A stretch of DNA of 64,000 nt from Metridium senile (GCA_949775045.1 OX459110.1:1670001-1734000), one strand, 5' to 3'. Positions 33,782 through 45,239 are shown, counted from the stretch's first letter. The notes: a model not told the origin generated them from the sequence alone. Numbers and translations are program-made.

Positions 33782-34650
33782 ATACCGGGGAGGGGAGGGT
33801 AGGGCGGGATTAACTTAACGTAATAATTCCCAAACTCGCTTAATGTTCAATTCCTACATATAGTAATTATCAACCAAAGTCGCCCACCATTTACCGAAAT
33901 ACTCTAGTTTAACTGAATTTTAGCAATACACCAGTTGCATGTTATCTATCACCGCTGTACTATTTAACAAAAGGCTCATTTGTACAGGCTAAGCTTCGAT
34001 TTGTTGGAAAAATATTCACAAATTCCAAGCAAAGCACGAAAACATTTTATCGCTTTACAATAGAAAACACTTTTGAATTTACTATGAATTGAGGCTATCC
34101 ATGTGCAAATGCGCCTTTTGTCAAATAGTACAGTGGTGCTAGATAACATGAAACTAGTCTTTTGTTTAAAAATTAGCCTAAATCCCTTAATATACAAATT
34201 TACCGACCTTCTTCCAGTAATTTTGCATTCTTTCCCTAACTGATTTGTGAAAGTCGCGGGTTGGACTTCACCAGTAGAAAGCTGCGTTTTTATTGGCCCC
34301 ATTAGACAGCACCGCTATTGTTTGGTTAGGTTTAGGGCAATTGTTTGGAAAGACTCTATTGTTTTTCCAACCAATCCTAAACGATGTTCCGAGTCGGTGA
34401 AGACTCGCCCAAAGTCGCTGGTGACTATATGGTATACACTGGATTATATAATCATTATCAAAAGGGTTGGTTTTTAGCATTTTAGATATATGAGACACAG
34501 CCTTTCCGAGAAAGTTTGTCACTCGTGAAAAGCACACAAGCTAGTCTTGCAAAGGAACATGGACCAGATCAAAACTATAATGTGGTCATGGACTCAGTGC
34601 GTTCTATAGTAAAGTTTACATGGGCTAGCTATATATAGTTCCCTGAGTTA
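33782..34650. other. Synaptotagmin A 3' flank, no gene seen
   Basis: No exon supported. An old inverted pair CTAAACCTAACC/GGTTAGGTTTAG-type and GCATAAGGG-type words suggest remnants at 33930-34240 (TTGTCAAATAGTACAGTGGTG facing TGTACTATTTAACAAAAGG). Confidence 0.45.
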
Positions 34651-34651
34651 C

Positions 34652-34950
34652 CATAGGGAGCCCAAGCTCGTCATTTGTGATTTTTTACAGTAAATGTATG
34701 GAGTCGCGAAATATCCTTTCGCTGTGCCTTAAATATACAATAATAAATACGTTTTTGTAGATAGTTGTGTATAACTGTTTTCTCTAATTGAGCTAAAACT
34801 CGGTCACAGACTAGAAAACAGTTATACACAACTATCTACGTCAAAAAAAGTCTTTATTATTGTATATTTGAGGCACAGCGAAAGGATATTTCGCGACTCC
34901 ATACATTTACTGTAAAACATCACAAGTGACGAGCTTGGGCTCCCTAGTGG
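34652..34950. mobile_element. About 300-bp near-perfect palindrome
   Basis: AGGGAGCCCAAGCTCGTCA and TGACGAGCTTGGGCTCCCT are the ends. Arms of about 130 bp pair through TCGCGAAATATCCTTTCGCT and AGTTGTGTATAACTGTTTTC around a loop near 34800. Confidence 0.9.
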
Positions 34951-35214
34951 CGTTACAAGCTTGTTGGCTTTCACTTGACGGGTGACAAGGTTTCTCAGAC
35001 AGGGTGCATATAAGGGACATTGTATATATAGATTATTTATTCAAATGTTACCCACATTCCAGCCCAACTCCTTTGCGTAAAGAGATATTTTAACTGTGAA
35101 AAAAGCAATATGAATTTTATGGGTATTACTATTATTTATTTTAAGATATATTATGTAAAGGAATCAAATCTATAACTTATTTTAAATGCTGCAAAGCTCC
35201 TCGTCATCACTGAA

Positions 35215-35720
35215 AGAGAGTGTTACTTACTGACGTTTATAACTCGTCGGTTATTCAGACGAAGCCAGCGTTCAAAACGTCAGCAAGTAACACTCTCTTT
35301 TGTAATTAATACTCGAAACATAAACATCCGAAACGTCAACAAGCATTTGTGCCTTATACACTCTTTAGTGTATCACTCTTTAATGTACCTAAATTCCATT
35401 GTTCTCTTTTGTTGTCATTACTAGAGTGATTTTCTTATGACCTTGCAAGGAAATAGACCATTTAGTTTGTGCTAGTTGATAAAGAGCAAAAGAAAACAAT
35501 GGGTTAAGTGTTTACTACTAACTATTAGTTTGCCTATTCGTTCACGGTCATTTGAAAATCACTCTATCGCGCTTTAACTAATACACTTTGTTTCACGGGT
35601 TAATGAGAACAACCCTAACCCGTGAAACACACTTTAGTGGATCATGCTTTAATGCACCTTAATTCCATTGTGTTCTTTTGTAATTGTTATTTGATTATCA
35701 CGCTTTGCTCCAATTCTAAT
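35215..35720. repeat. Composite-element unit plus CACTCTTTAATGCACC repeats
   Basis: At 35220-35330 CTTACTGACGTTTATAAC faces AAAACGTCAGCAAGTAACAC. From 35340, TTTAGTGTATCACTCTTTAATG and GTTTCACGGGTTAATGAG blocks repeat those at 9950-10440. Confidence 0.7.
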
Positions 35721-35959
35721 TCTAGGATAATATTATCATTTTTTAATGAATATCGAAATATCTCAATTTCTGTTCAATTTTTCCCAATATGTTTGGGTAA
35801 CTTTCTTCGTTGTTAACGATGACAACGATTTTTGAAATAGGCGTATATCAGAAGGGAGTTTGTAAATAGAAAATTTACAATAGAATATATTATATACTCA
35901 ATTCAAATATCTGGGAATTGGAAGGTCGAGCAAGTATTGGCGATGCTGATAATGAGTAA

Positions 35960-36600
35960 GTTTTTATAAGATGTACTACGTAATGTACGTAAGATGACGT
36001 ATGTTACGCAGCTATAAGAAACGTACGTACGATAACATAAACAGTACGTACCAGTTACGCAAAATGTCGACTTACGTGAACGTAAGGATTACGACTAGGA
36101 TTTATAACAAGAAAAAAGTGATGTACGTTATATGACGTATTCGTACGTATGGGTTACGTAACAGGTTATAAAACTGATAAAGTAACATACCAGTAACATA
36201 CAAGTAGCCCAAGCTATCTGAGGTTTCATATAAGCGTTGTATGAGAGAATATATTGCGGTTTTAAAAATATACAAAATTTGTATAAATAATATAAGAGGG
36301 GGGGGGGGGGGAGACACGGAATTCTTAGTTAACAGTTAATTTTTTAGCCGTTTCTCAGTTAACAGTTAACCCCATTAGGACCCTGTAGAAAGACCACAGA
36401 CAAATAGCGTGGGCTACCTGTGGATAAACGGTCAACGTTCACTTACGTAAGGATTACACGCAAGAAAACGTGGCCATGCGTACGAATTACGTCGTAAGAA
36501 TCTGTACATAAATGTACATCAGATCACGTAGGCATATGTAAGACGACGCCCGAATACGATTTACGTAAAGTATTTTGTAGTGAAGAACGTAATATATAAA
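35960..36600. repeat. TACGTA-rich region
   Basis: Many ACGTA, TACGTA and TGACGTA words (for example GTACGTAAGATGACGTATG at about 35988) and two related blocks containing ACGTAAGGATTAC at about 36081 and 36445. A poly-G tract lies at 36297-36311. Possibly an element made of degenerate ACGTA repeats. Confidence 0.6.
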
Positions 36601-36655
36601 TACAAAAATTAAAAATGAAATAAAAGTGTTAACTAGACCCACTGATTTGCAACTT

Positions 36656-36852
36656 AAGGCCCGGGCAAACGGCTTCAACATTTGCTTCAACATTCGTTCG
36701 ATTTTGTTGAATGTTGAAGCCGTTTGCCACCCCGTTTTAACATTGTCATTGAAACTGTTTATCCCCCTACGTTCAACATCGTTCAATTGCAACAACCATT
36801 CTACAACGTTTAACCAAATCGAACCAATGTTGAAGCCGTTTGCCCGGGCCTC
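36656..36852. mobile_element. MITE with AGGCCCGGGCAAACGGCTTC termini
   Basis: AGGCCCGGGCAAACGGCTTC and GAAGCCGTTTGCCCGGGCCT are perfect 20-bp inverted termini. Internal TTCAACATTCG/CGTTCAACAT blocks also pair. Confidence 0.9.
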
Positions 36853-37308
36853 AGTACTCAGTCCTTTACACTGAGGATACTCGAACCGTGCATGAACACT
36901 AGACTGTTTTCATGTTATTATTTTCTGAACCTTCTACTGCTTCAAAACCTCTAAAAATGAAGCAGTGTATGAGTTCAAATACACTGAGTGTTCATAATAA
37001 ATGTCATTTCTAATCTATTCGCTCATGGCCGGGAAGTGGGTCAAAAAAGTAACAAAAAACTTAAAGTGTTCACGGTTCGTCAAATTACCAAGGGCTGTAG
37101 TCAAATTCTAAAGAATATATTACGCGCTATCGAGCTAGTCTAAGCCGGGTTGATCGACTAGAACAGTCAAAGGGCCTATTAAGGCTATATAGGCTGCTAG
37201 CCTTGTCTTGTCATCATTCCACTCTTGCGATTGTTCGCCACCTCTTATGATTATTATGATTATGGTGTTGGTAATCAATAATGATTGTGATAATGATAAT
37301 GATGAAGA

Positions 37309-37705
37309 TTATTGTCATGACTACGACCACGACCACGACTACGACTACGACTACGACTACGACCACGATTACGACCACGATTACGACTACGACCACGACT
37401 ACGACCACGATTACGATTACGACCACGATTACGACTACGATATTACGACTACGAATACGACTACGACTACGACCACGACCATGACCACGACCACGACTAC
37501 GACTACGACTACGACTACGACTACGACTACGACTACGACTACGACTACGACTACGACTACGATTACGACCACGATTACGACTACGACCACGACTACGACC
37601 ACGATTACGACCACGATTACGATTACGACCACGATTACGACTACGATATTACGACTACGACTACGACCACGACCACGACCTCGACCACGACCACGACCAC
37701 GACCT

Positions 37706-37745
<40 letters not shown>

Positions 37746-37866
37746 TACGACCACGACCACGACCACGACTACGACTACGACTACGACTACGACTACGACT
37801 ACGACTACGACTACGACTACGACTACGACTACGACTACGACTACGACTACGACTACGACTACGAAA
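37309..37866. repeat. (CGACTA)n/(CGACCA)n hexanucleotide array, about 550 bp
   Basis: Alternating ACGACTACGACC-type hexamers in blocks, with pure CGACTA runs at 37496-37561 and 37760-37863. Several frames remain open (DYDHDY, TTTT, RPRPRL) purely because of the repeat. Confidence 0.95.
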
Positions 37867-37869
37867 ATA

Positions 37870-38920
37870 ATTCTAATTTCAATACTTCATAAACGTTAAG
37901 ACACGCCGTGAATTATTGTTATTGTTTTGTAGTTCTACAGGTATTCGACCTGCACAGAGTATTACGGGCCGTGTCAAGCCACCGTACAGGTCTACTATTG
38001 TGATTCACTCACCCTCAAGAAACACTAAAACACTATCAAATACTCCCTAAAGCAATCGAAGAATGACTCTCGCTTCTGATAAGAACAACCATTAATTCAA
38101 ACCTAGAAATATTTCACGAATATTTCCCTTCATTTTCTAAAAATAACCTCAACGTTAACATTTGGCCTTTTGTGTTTATGGGTTCAAGTGGCTAGAACCG
38201 GTCATTTTGAATTGTGTTTTGGCTTTGTTTAAACCATGGTCAGAAGGGAATTTGGTTTGCTATGTAAAGGACAAGGACGTAAAGCAACTAGGTAAGCAGA
38301 TTAATTTATTATTTTGCAGACTGAACAGTCTTTACTTTTGCGCGAAAGCTTTTAAAACAAAAAGAGTTGAAGATTGAACTAGAAATAATTTTAAAACACA
38401 ACAACAAATGTCACTACGTTTACGAGAAAACTTTGACGAAACGAGTTAAAGACTGATGAATTAAAACAAATATCTAGCTTTCGAGCAGTCCTTACTTTTT
38501 TACGGGAAAAATTCAGATAAAACGAGTTGAGGATAGAGACAACGCTACAGAAATGAGAGAAAATAGTTCAATTTTGATTTTTAGTGAAGGCTTTGCCTAG
38601 AAAGAACTGGAAAACAACATACATTTTCTAGTTTAATTGTCAACTCTTTCCGTAGAAGTCTTCGCGTTAAAATAAAGTCTGTTTTGTAGTTGATTACAAT
38701 TATCTTATACAGTCAATGTCATTATAGCATTGTCCGCCAAAAATAGACAATAACACTGAAAAACATGTCACGTGACAACAAGTTCGCTCTAATTGCTCGC
38801 TATACAAGCATACATTGTGAACATAGATTTCATAATTCTTATTCCATGTTCACTGTTACTCATTATACAGTTAAAAAATGAAATTTCAAATGCTGAAATA
38901 AATAAACAAAGAATCACGTG
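37870..38920. other. No gene seen
   Basis: AT-rich sequence upstream of synaptotagmin B; two related blocks (CTTACTTTTGCGCGAAAG and CTTACTTTTTTACGGGAAA) at about 38329 and 38490 suggest an old duplication. A 5' UTR exon of synaptotagmin B could lie here but I cannot point to it. Confidence 0.4.
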
Positions 38921-38929
38921 TCACTTGTT

Positions 38930-39960
38930 GTATAGTGTCAATCTCTACTTTACGTGGACAACGTTCATGACATTGACTGTATATAATATAAAGCTGATCT
39001 CACTTGTTGTAGTGTTAATCTCTACTTTACGTGGACAACGTTCATGACATTGACTGCACGTTGGGCTAGAATGGGTCTAAAATGTTTCATTTAGGTAAAA
39101 CTTTTTAGTATTTCAATGGAATTTCTTGAAACTTGGTAACGTTGAAGCCTTTGTCAAAACTCAAAACTCTATCGTTTTACATTTTTGAATTTCGACATTT
39201 TTGGCGGGAAAATGACGTCATCATTTTCGACAGAAAATCGAAATATTGCTCAATGTAAAAATTAAGGTAGCGCATTTGAAAGAACGGCGTGAGAGAATTT
39301 CAAATATGGGAGAATAATTACATTCCGAAATCGGAACCGAAAGATATGATTTTTTGAACATTCATGAATCCGCCATTTTTTCTGTTAAAAATAGTAACAA
39401 AATGGCGGATTTATAAGTATTCAAAAAATCATATCTTTCGGTTCCGATATCGGAATGGAATTGTTCTTCCATGTTTGAAATCCTCTCACGCAGCTCTTTC
39501 AAATGCGCTACCTAACTTTTTACATTGAGCAATATTTCAATTTCTCTCGAAAATGATGACGTCATTTTCCCGCCAAAAAAGTCGAAATTCAAAAAAGCAA
39601 AACGATAGAGTTTTAAGTTTTGGCAAAGGCTTCAACGTTACCAAGTTTCAAGAAATTCCATTAAAATTCTAAAATTTTTAACCAGATGAAACATTTTAGA
39701 CCCATTCTAGCCCGACGTGTGTATATAATATAAAGCTGATCTCACTTGTTGTAGTGTTAATCTCTACTTTACGTGGACAACGCTCATGACATTGACTTTA
39801 TATCATATAAAGCTGATCTCACTTGTTGTAGTGTTAATCTCTACTTTACGTGGACAACGTACGTTCATGACATTGACTGTATATAATATAAAGCTGATCT
39901 CACTTGTTATAGTGTTAATCTATACTTTACGTGGACAACGTCTATGACATTGACTGTATA
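38930..39960. repeat. About 77-bp minisatellite split by a large palindrome
   Basis: Units carry AAAGCTGATCTCACTTGTTG, TAGTGTTAATCTCTACTTTA and CGTGGACAACGTTCATGACA. About two units lie before 39057 and three after 39719. Confidence 0.9.
39057..39719. mobile_element. 663-bp palindromic element inserted in the minisatellite
   Basis: CACGTTGGGCTAGAATGGGT and ACCCATTCTAGCCCGACGTG are the inverted ends. Arms of about 310 bp are nearly complementary (GGCGGGAAAATGACGTCATC, AATCATATCTTTCGGTTCCG) around a short centre near 39395. TG is repeated at both flanks, consistent with a 2-bp target duplication. Confidence 0.9.
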
Positions 39961-40202
39961 ATGTATCTATGTAATTACACGATGATATACAATTATATTA
40001 ATCTCAAGTTATTTTCCAATTCAACGAACAAACATTAAACAAAGATTGGAGGTTGAAAGCTTTCGAAAAGAATATCCTGCAGCCCTCTGAGCAAGGGAAA
40101 AAATCGTCAGTACAAGCTCTGGGGGAAAAATATCATGCAAACAGAATATGACAAAAAAATCTAACAATCTAGAAAAATATAATGCACCACTGTTTGACTG
40201 AA

Positions 40203-40319
40203 TATCATGATCACCACCACCACCACCATCATCATCACCATCACCATCACCATCACCATCACCACCACCACCACCACCACCATCACCATCATCATCATCA
40301 TCACCACCATCACCATCAC

Positions 40320-40357
<38 letters not shown>

Positions 40358-40512
40358 CCACCATCACCATCATGATCATGATCCTCACCACCACCATCAC
40401 CATCTTCATCATTATCATCATCACCACCACCAACTCCACCTCCACTACGTATACACCATCATCATCATCATCATCATCGCCACCACCACCACCACCACCA
40501 TCAGCTCTAACT
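40203..40512 (+). repeat. (ATC/ACC)n microsatellite upstream of synaptotagmin B first coding exon
   Basis: CATCACCACCATCATC-type repeat ending about 15 bp before a pyrimidine-rich TTTCCATTCTAG acceptor. Poly-histidine frames are artefacts. Confidence 0.9.
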
Positions 40513-40535
40513 GTATCTTTCCATTCTAGTGATTG

Positions 40536-43364
40536 ATGCTATCTCTAACAGAAGAAGCCAAACTCGGCATAGTAAGCGGTGCACTTGGCATTCTGGTCCT
40601 AATGATAATCTGTATGGCATGTAAAATAAAACGACTTCGAAACCCAGTGTACAAGGACAACACAACCATGATCACCAAAGCATCGAAAAACCCTTTTAAA
40701 TCCAACTCAAAATGCGGTGACTGCGCAAAAGAGCAAACTGATCATCTCTTAGTACGAACCTCTAGCTTTATGAACCCAAAGAGAGAAAAAGGACTCGTCA
40801 AATTTACTTTAGAATACAAACAAAATGTTAACAAACTTCTAGTAACGATTCTCGAAGGGTTGAACGTTGTCGGCCGCGATTTTTGGGACACGGTTGATTG
40901 CTACATAACACTTACTATTGAACCTGAAGGCAACGAAGAGTTCAAAACTAAGATTATTAGGAAAAGTTTGAACCCTGAATTCAAGGAAACGTTTGAGTTT
41001 GACACTGCGTATGATATGCTGAAAGATAAGCTACTTGTGATGTCGATATGGGAGCTTGATAAATATTCGAGACATCACGTGATAGGTCACGTGAGAGAGA
41101 AACTTGATCAATTGGTTAAAACGAATTTGGTTTACGACATTGAAAGAGAGATAAAAGAACACAGAACGGTACGTATGTAATAATGATGACGATGGTGCAT
41201 GATGATGATGATGATGATGATGATGGTGCATGATGATGATGATGATGATGGTGATAATGATGGTGATGATGATGATGATGGTGCATGGTGCATGGAGGTG
41301 ATCCGTGATGATGATGATGGTGATGGTGATGATCATAAATGAGATGACGGTGGTGGTGACGATGATGATGATGATAGTACTGATGATTATGATGACCATA
41401 ACGATAATAATAATAATGATGTTGGCGTTTCGTTCGTTTATTTAAGTGTAATATTTTTCTAGCTTTCTTTTAATATGTATTATACATGTTTCTTCGTGTT
41501 TATGCTACATCTTTAACATATAAGCTTCAGCCATATATTAGATAACATATTAAGCTATCTACCTTGGCCAGCCCGTATTGGTTATTGTATAGGTAGCTTG
41601 TATCTATAAGCTTGTAAGATAATGTTATATGACTTGACTCTGAAGATGACTTCCGCACAGGATGTCGAAACGTCAGTCACATCAAACAGCCCTTCTGAGG
41701 GCTACATCCACCCGGATGATCCTATTACAAATATTGTTACTTCGACAAATATTGTTACTTCGATAAACATTCATTCACCTGGGTTCAGACCATTCAATAC
41801 AATAAGATAATGTTATATGTAAAAACACATTGCAAAACACGATGCTGAATCAAATATGTATTGTATTGTATTATTATGCATATACGCGGTGTTAAATCTT
41901 TTATTTTTTGTTACTGTTACATAGGACCAAGTCCAGTTAGGCGAGTTACTGTTCTCACTGTGCTATCTACCAACAGCAGAGAGACTGACCATAGTTATCA
42001 TGAAAGCAAGGAATCTCAACCCGCCATATACACAATGGAGATCAGGACCAAGACCTCTAAGTATGGATGGATTTACTTATGTATGATGTATTTGATGATG
42101 ATGATGATGGTGATGATGATGACGACTATGCTGATTATGATGATGATGCACTGCAAAAACGGCTGAGTAGATACACCTCACTATATTGAGTTAATAATGC
42201 ATTCAGGATGACACTTTATAGTGAGTAAACCCAACTCTATAGGGGCTCTATAGTGAGTAAAAGTGAGGTTAAACTCAATATATTGAGTACATTGTACTCA
42301 ATGGCCGTCTATATTTATGTTTACTCTTTATAATGAGTTGGGTTAACTCACTATAAAGTGTCATCCTGAATGCATGATTAACTCAATATAGGGAGGTGTA
42401 TCCACTCAGCCGTTTTTGCAGTGTGGTGATAATGATGATTGCAAAGTTGATTGTGAAGATGGTGGGGATAATGATATTGATGATTTTTGTTGTGATTATG
42501 ATATGATGTTGGTATTGATGATAATGATGGCGATGATGATGATCGATGATGATGATGATGGTATAGTAATGATGATGATAATGATGGCGATGATGATGAT
42601 CGATGATGATGATGATGGTATAGTAATGATGATGATGATGATGGTAATGATGATGATGATCGATGATGATGATGATGGTATAGTAATGATGATGATGATG
42701 ATGATGGTAATGGTGATGATGGTAATGATGATGTTTGTAAAGGTGGTAATAGGATGATGATCTGGTTGGTGATCATGATAGTGATCATGATGATGATGAT
42801 GATGTTGATATTGATAACGTTGGTGATAATGATGATGATTATTGATGACGATGATAATGGTGCATGATGACTATATATGTTGATCATAAACATAATCAGT
42901 CATAATGATTAGAATGATAATGATAATGGTAGTGATAATGATTACTATGATGATAACGATTGGGATGATAATGATTGAGGTGTTGCTGATAATGGTGATG
43001 ATATGGTACCACTTGATGCTACTAATACTATAATCAACCTCTATGTTTCATGCTAGATCCCTTCGTCAAAGTAGTTCTACTATTCGACGGCCACAAGATC
43101 AAGAAAAAGAAGACATCCTCGCGCCATCAAGAGCGCAACCCAGTCTACAACGACTCGATGATGTTTGACATCCCAGTCCACTTACTTCATCGGTTAATTT
43201 TCGTTATTTCAGTAGCAGACAAAATGGCCGGCAGTACGAGAAGTGACGTGATTGGTCGAGTGGTGATTGGATCGCCAACAATGGGAGAAGCTTTGAGCCA
43301 CTGGCAGCAGATGTTAGTTTCGCCTCGTCGACCAATCGCAGCTTGGCATAGATTGACGCTGTGA
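40536..43364 (+). CDS. Synaptotagmin B: divergent, complete, three coding exons
   Basis: Exons 40536-41168, 41925-42060 and 43057-43364 (stop TGA) give 358 residues. The ATG at 40536 is preceded in frame by TGA at 40530, just after an acceptor-like TTCTAG, so the start is well fixed and a 5' UTR intron is likely. A short N-terminus leads into a membrane helix ([20 protein letters not shown]), a basic juxtamembrane region, C2A ([20 protein letters not shown]) and C2B ([20 protein letters not shown]). C2A loops read [12 protein letters not shown] and [10 protein letters not shown]2B loop 1 is lengthened by four residues and lacks the Asp pair ([14 protein letters not shown] then NPFVKV). Ca2+ binding is probably weak or absent. 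The lysine strand (HKIKKKKTS) and the C-terminal WHxL motif (IAAWHRL) are kept. The membrane-to-C2A part is one exon here, unlike A and C. The 3' end has spawned the 69-bp array that follows. Confidence 0.92.
41175..41420. repeat. (ATG)n microsatellite in synaptotagmin B intron 1
   Basis: GATGATGATGATGGTGCATG repeat starting 10 bp after the donor. Confidence 0.9.
41625..41700. repeat. CTGAAGATGAC ... GTCGAAACGTCAG motif
   Basis: CTCTGAAGATGACTTCC, GCACA and GGATGTCGAAACGTCAGTC form a short imperfect hairpin (GACTTCC with GGATGTC) flanked by CTGAAGA and GAAAC. It is related in plan to the GACGAAGG...CGAAACGTC unit of the composite element. Confidence 0.55.
42149..42423. mobile_element. MITE with CACTGCAAAAACGGCTGAG termini
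   Basis: CACTGCAAAAACGGCTGAG and CTCAGCCGTTTTTGCAGTG are perfect inverted ends, followed by GATACACCTC and GAGGTGTATC. Internal ACTCACTATAAAGTGTCATC blocks also pair. Inserted in ATG microsatellite in synaptotagmin B intron 2. Confidence 0.9.
42430..43005. repeat. (ATG)n microsatellite in synaptotagmin B intron 2
   Basis: GATGATGATGGTATAGTAAT-type units of about 61 bp repeated three times at 42540-42720, then irregular ATG repeats. Confidence 0.9.
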
Positions 43365-44104
43365 GGGTAGCCAATGAAAAGGCTTGATTTATCACGCATT
43401 CATATATCGCAATATGGCAATGCTATCCAATTATATTGCTTGATAAATCAGCCAATCATAATGAAACTAGGAATAGCCAGATTGACTCTGTAAGGCTATC
43501 CAATAAGAAGGCTTGATATATCATCCATTTATATAGCAGCATGGCACAGATTGATGCTGAAAGACTATCCAATGAAAAGGCTTGAAATATCTCCAATCAT
43601 GCACCAGCTTGGCTTAGATTGATGCTGAAAGACTATCCAATGAAAAGACTTGATATATCATCCATTTATATAGCAGCATGGCACAGATTGATGCTGAAAG
43701 ACTATCCAATGAAAAGGCTTGATATATCATCCATTTATATAGCAGCATGGCACAGATTGATGCTGAAAGACTATCCAATGAAAAGGCTTGATATATCATC
43801 CAATCATGCACCAGCTTGGCTTAGATTGATGCTGAAAGACTATCCAATGAAAAGACTTGATATATCATCCATTTATATAGCAGCATGGCACAGATTGATG
43901 CTGAAAGACTATCCAATGAAAAGGCTTGATATATCATCCATTTATATAGCAGCATGGCACAGATTGATGCTGAAAGACTATCCAATGAAAAGGCTTGATA
44001 TATCATCCATTTATATAGCAGCATGGCACAGATTGATGCTGAAAGACTATCCAATGAAAAGGCTTGAAATATCTCCAATCATGCACCAGCTTGGCAAAGA
44101 TTGA
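43345..44104 (+). repeat. 69-bp tandem array derived from the synaptotagmin B C-terminus
   Basis: The start of each unit, GATTGATGCTGAAAG, occurs at 43548, 43617, 43686, 43755, 43824, 43893, 43962 and 44031, exactly 69 bp apart; a diverged unit precedes at 43479 and the parental sequence is at 43350, inside the last exon. Units encode IAAWHRL followed by MLKDYPMKRLDIS, against IAAWHRLTL then stop in the gene. A variant with CAATCATGCACCAGCTTGGC occurs at 43594, 43801 and 44074. One frame is open at 43619-44104 (161 codons). Confidence 0.95.
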
Positions 44105-44530
44105 CACTTTGGAATAGCCAATTATATTACACGATAAATCAACCAATATTATAGCATATAGAATTCATCATACATAATGAAAATTTCGTTAATCAGCTGA
44201 ATCGATAAAATAATGTAATGATTTTTATAAATGATGTTTATAAAATAAAGTACAAAAGTGTTGATAATGGTTACTTTACAAATCGGTAAAATATTTAATA
44301 TACAAAAAAAACACCGAAGTTTCCAATAGAACTTTTCACGTTTCACGTTTCACGTCCACAACCTCAGCCTCGATATGATAGCATGTAATATATTCTTTAG
44401 AATTTGACTACAGCTCGCGGTAATTTAAGGAATGTACACATTAACAACAATTGAAGCTAATTGAAACACTATGACCACACTTCAAAATTCCACGGGCTGT
44501 AGTCAAATTCTAAAGCATATACACGTACCA
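44105..44530. other. No gene seen
   Basis: AT-rich 3' flank of synaptotagmin B, with a CCAATTATATTACACGATAAA block matching 43426-43450 next to the parental unit, and a TTTCACGTTTCACGTTTCACG triplet at about 44335. CAGCTCGCGGTAATTTAAG and a GGGCTGTAGTCAAATTCTAA word shared with 37090 point to more old elements. Confidence 0.45.
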
Positions 44531-44534
44531 AACA

Positions 44535-44805
44535 TCATTGTCGCAAACAAAGCCACAGTCCACACTCTGAAGCATGCAAAGGATGTCGGTATTTCTTCTC
44601 TTGTTATCGATTTATTCATAGCACATATTTGGGTTGTACGTATTTTTGTTATACGGACATGACAAATTGTTGTAGGGGAAGATTATGAAACAAATTATTT
44701 AGTTCTTGAAAAGCGGGTAATAAATCACACATTCAGTTCATATTACCGACATCCTTTGCAGGCTTTAGAGTGTGGACTGTAGCTTCGGCTGCGACAACGA
44801 TTTTT
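44535..44805. mobile_element. MITE, CTACAGTCCACACTCTGAAG family
   Basis: CATTGTCGCAAACAAAGCCA, CAGTCCACACTCTGAAGC and GCAAAGGATGTCGGTATTTC on the left are answered by ACCGACATCCTTTGC, GAGTGTGGACTGTAGC and CGACAACGA on the right. Confidence 0.85.
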
Positions 44806-45239
44806 GAAATAGGTGTATTATATATACGCTATCGAGGCTGAGGTTGTTCGATGAGAGTCGTGAAAATGACTATTCAAGCTGCAACTCGAGGGAGTAATAC
44901 AAATGTTCAATATACCAAATGTAACTCAGAGCAATAAGAAATCCGCCAAAATGTCTGGTTGAAAGGAAACGTTTTCATTAATAAACGATCTTTCCCCCAA
45001 GGGAGTACCGGAGAAGCGATAGACAGTAAATTGAGATTGGAGTCGATCACGATAACAACAAAAATACTGTTTTTAAATATACACCTATTTCAAACAAGGT
45101 TTTTGGTCGGGAGAGGACGGCGAATGCGGGACCGAAAGGAACTGAGGGTCTTTGATATTGATTATTTACACAACTTCTTGCAATAGGGGCCTGGGAGTGT
45201 ATACACTTTTTGCTAAAATCGTCAAGCCAAGACCGAAAT
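44806..45239. other. No gene seen
   Basis: The open frame at 44959-45186 has no family resemblance that I recognise. Confidence 0.4.

Noticed and set aside
37208..37870. 220-codon frame with DYDH, poly-Thr and Arg-Pro/Arg-Leu blocks
   Set aside because: Produced by the hexanucleotide array; several other frames are open for the same reason.
40182..40529. Poly-histidine protein
   Set aside because: (CAT/CAC)n microsatellite in the synaptotagmin B upstream intron.
42149..42423. CACTA-type (En/Spm) transposon call for the CACTG-ended MITE
   Set aside because: The ends start CACTG, but the flank is microsatellite, so no target duplication can be read and the superfamily stays open.
43548..44100. 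CRISPR-like array
   Set aside because: Direct units of 69 bp without unique spacers, in an animal genome, and clearly derived from the adjacent coding exon.
44959..45186. 75-codon open frame
   Set aside because: No family match, no splice context and ordinary AT-rich composition.
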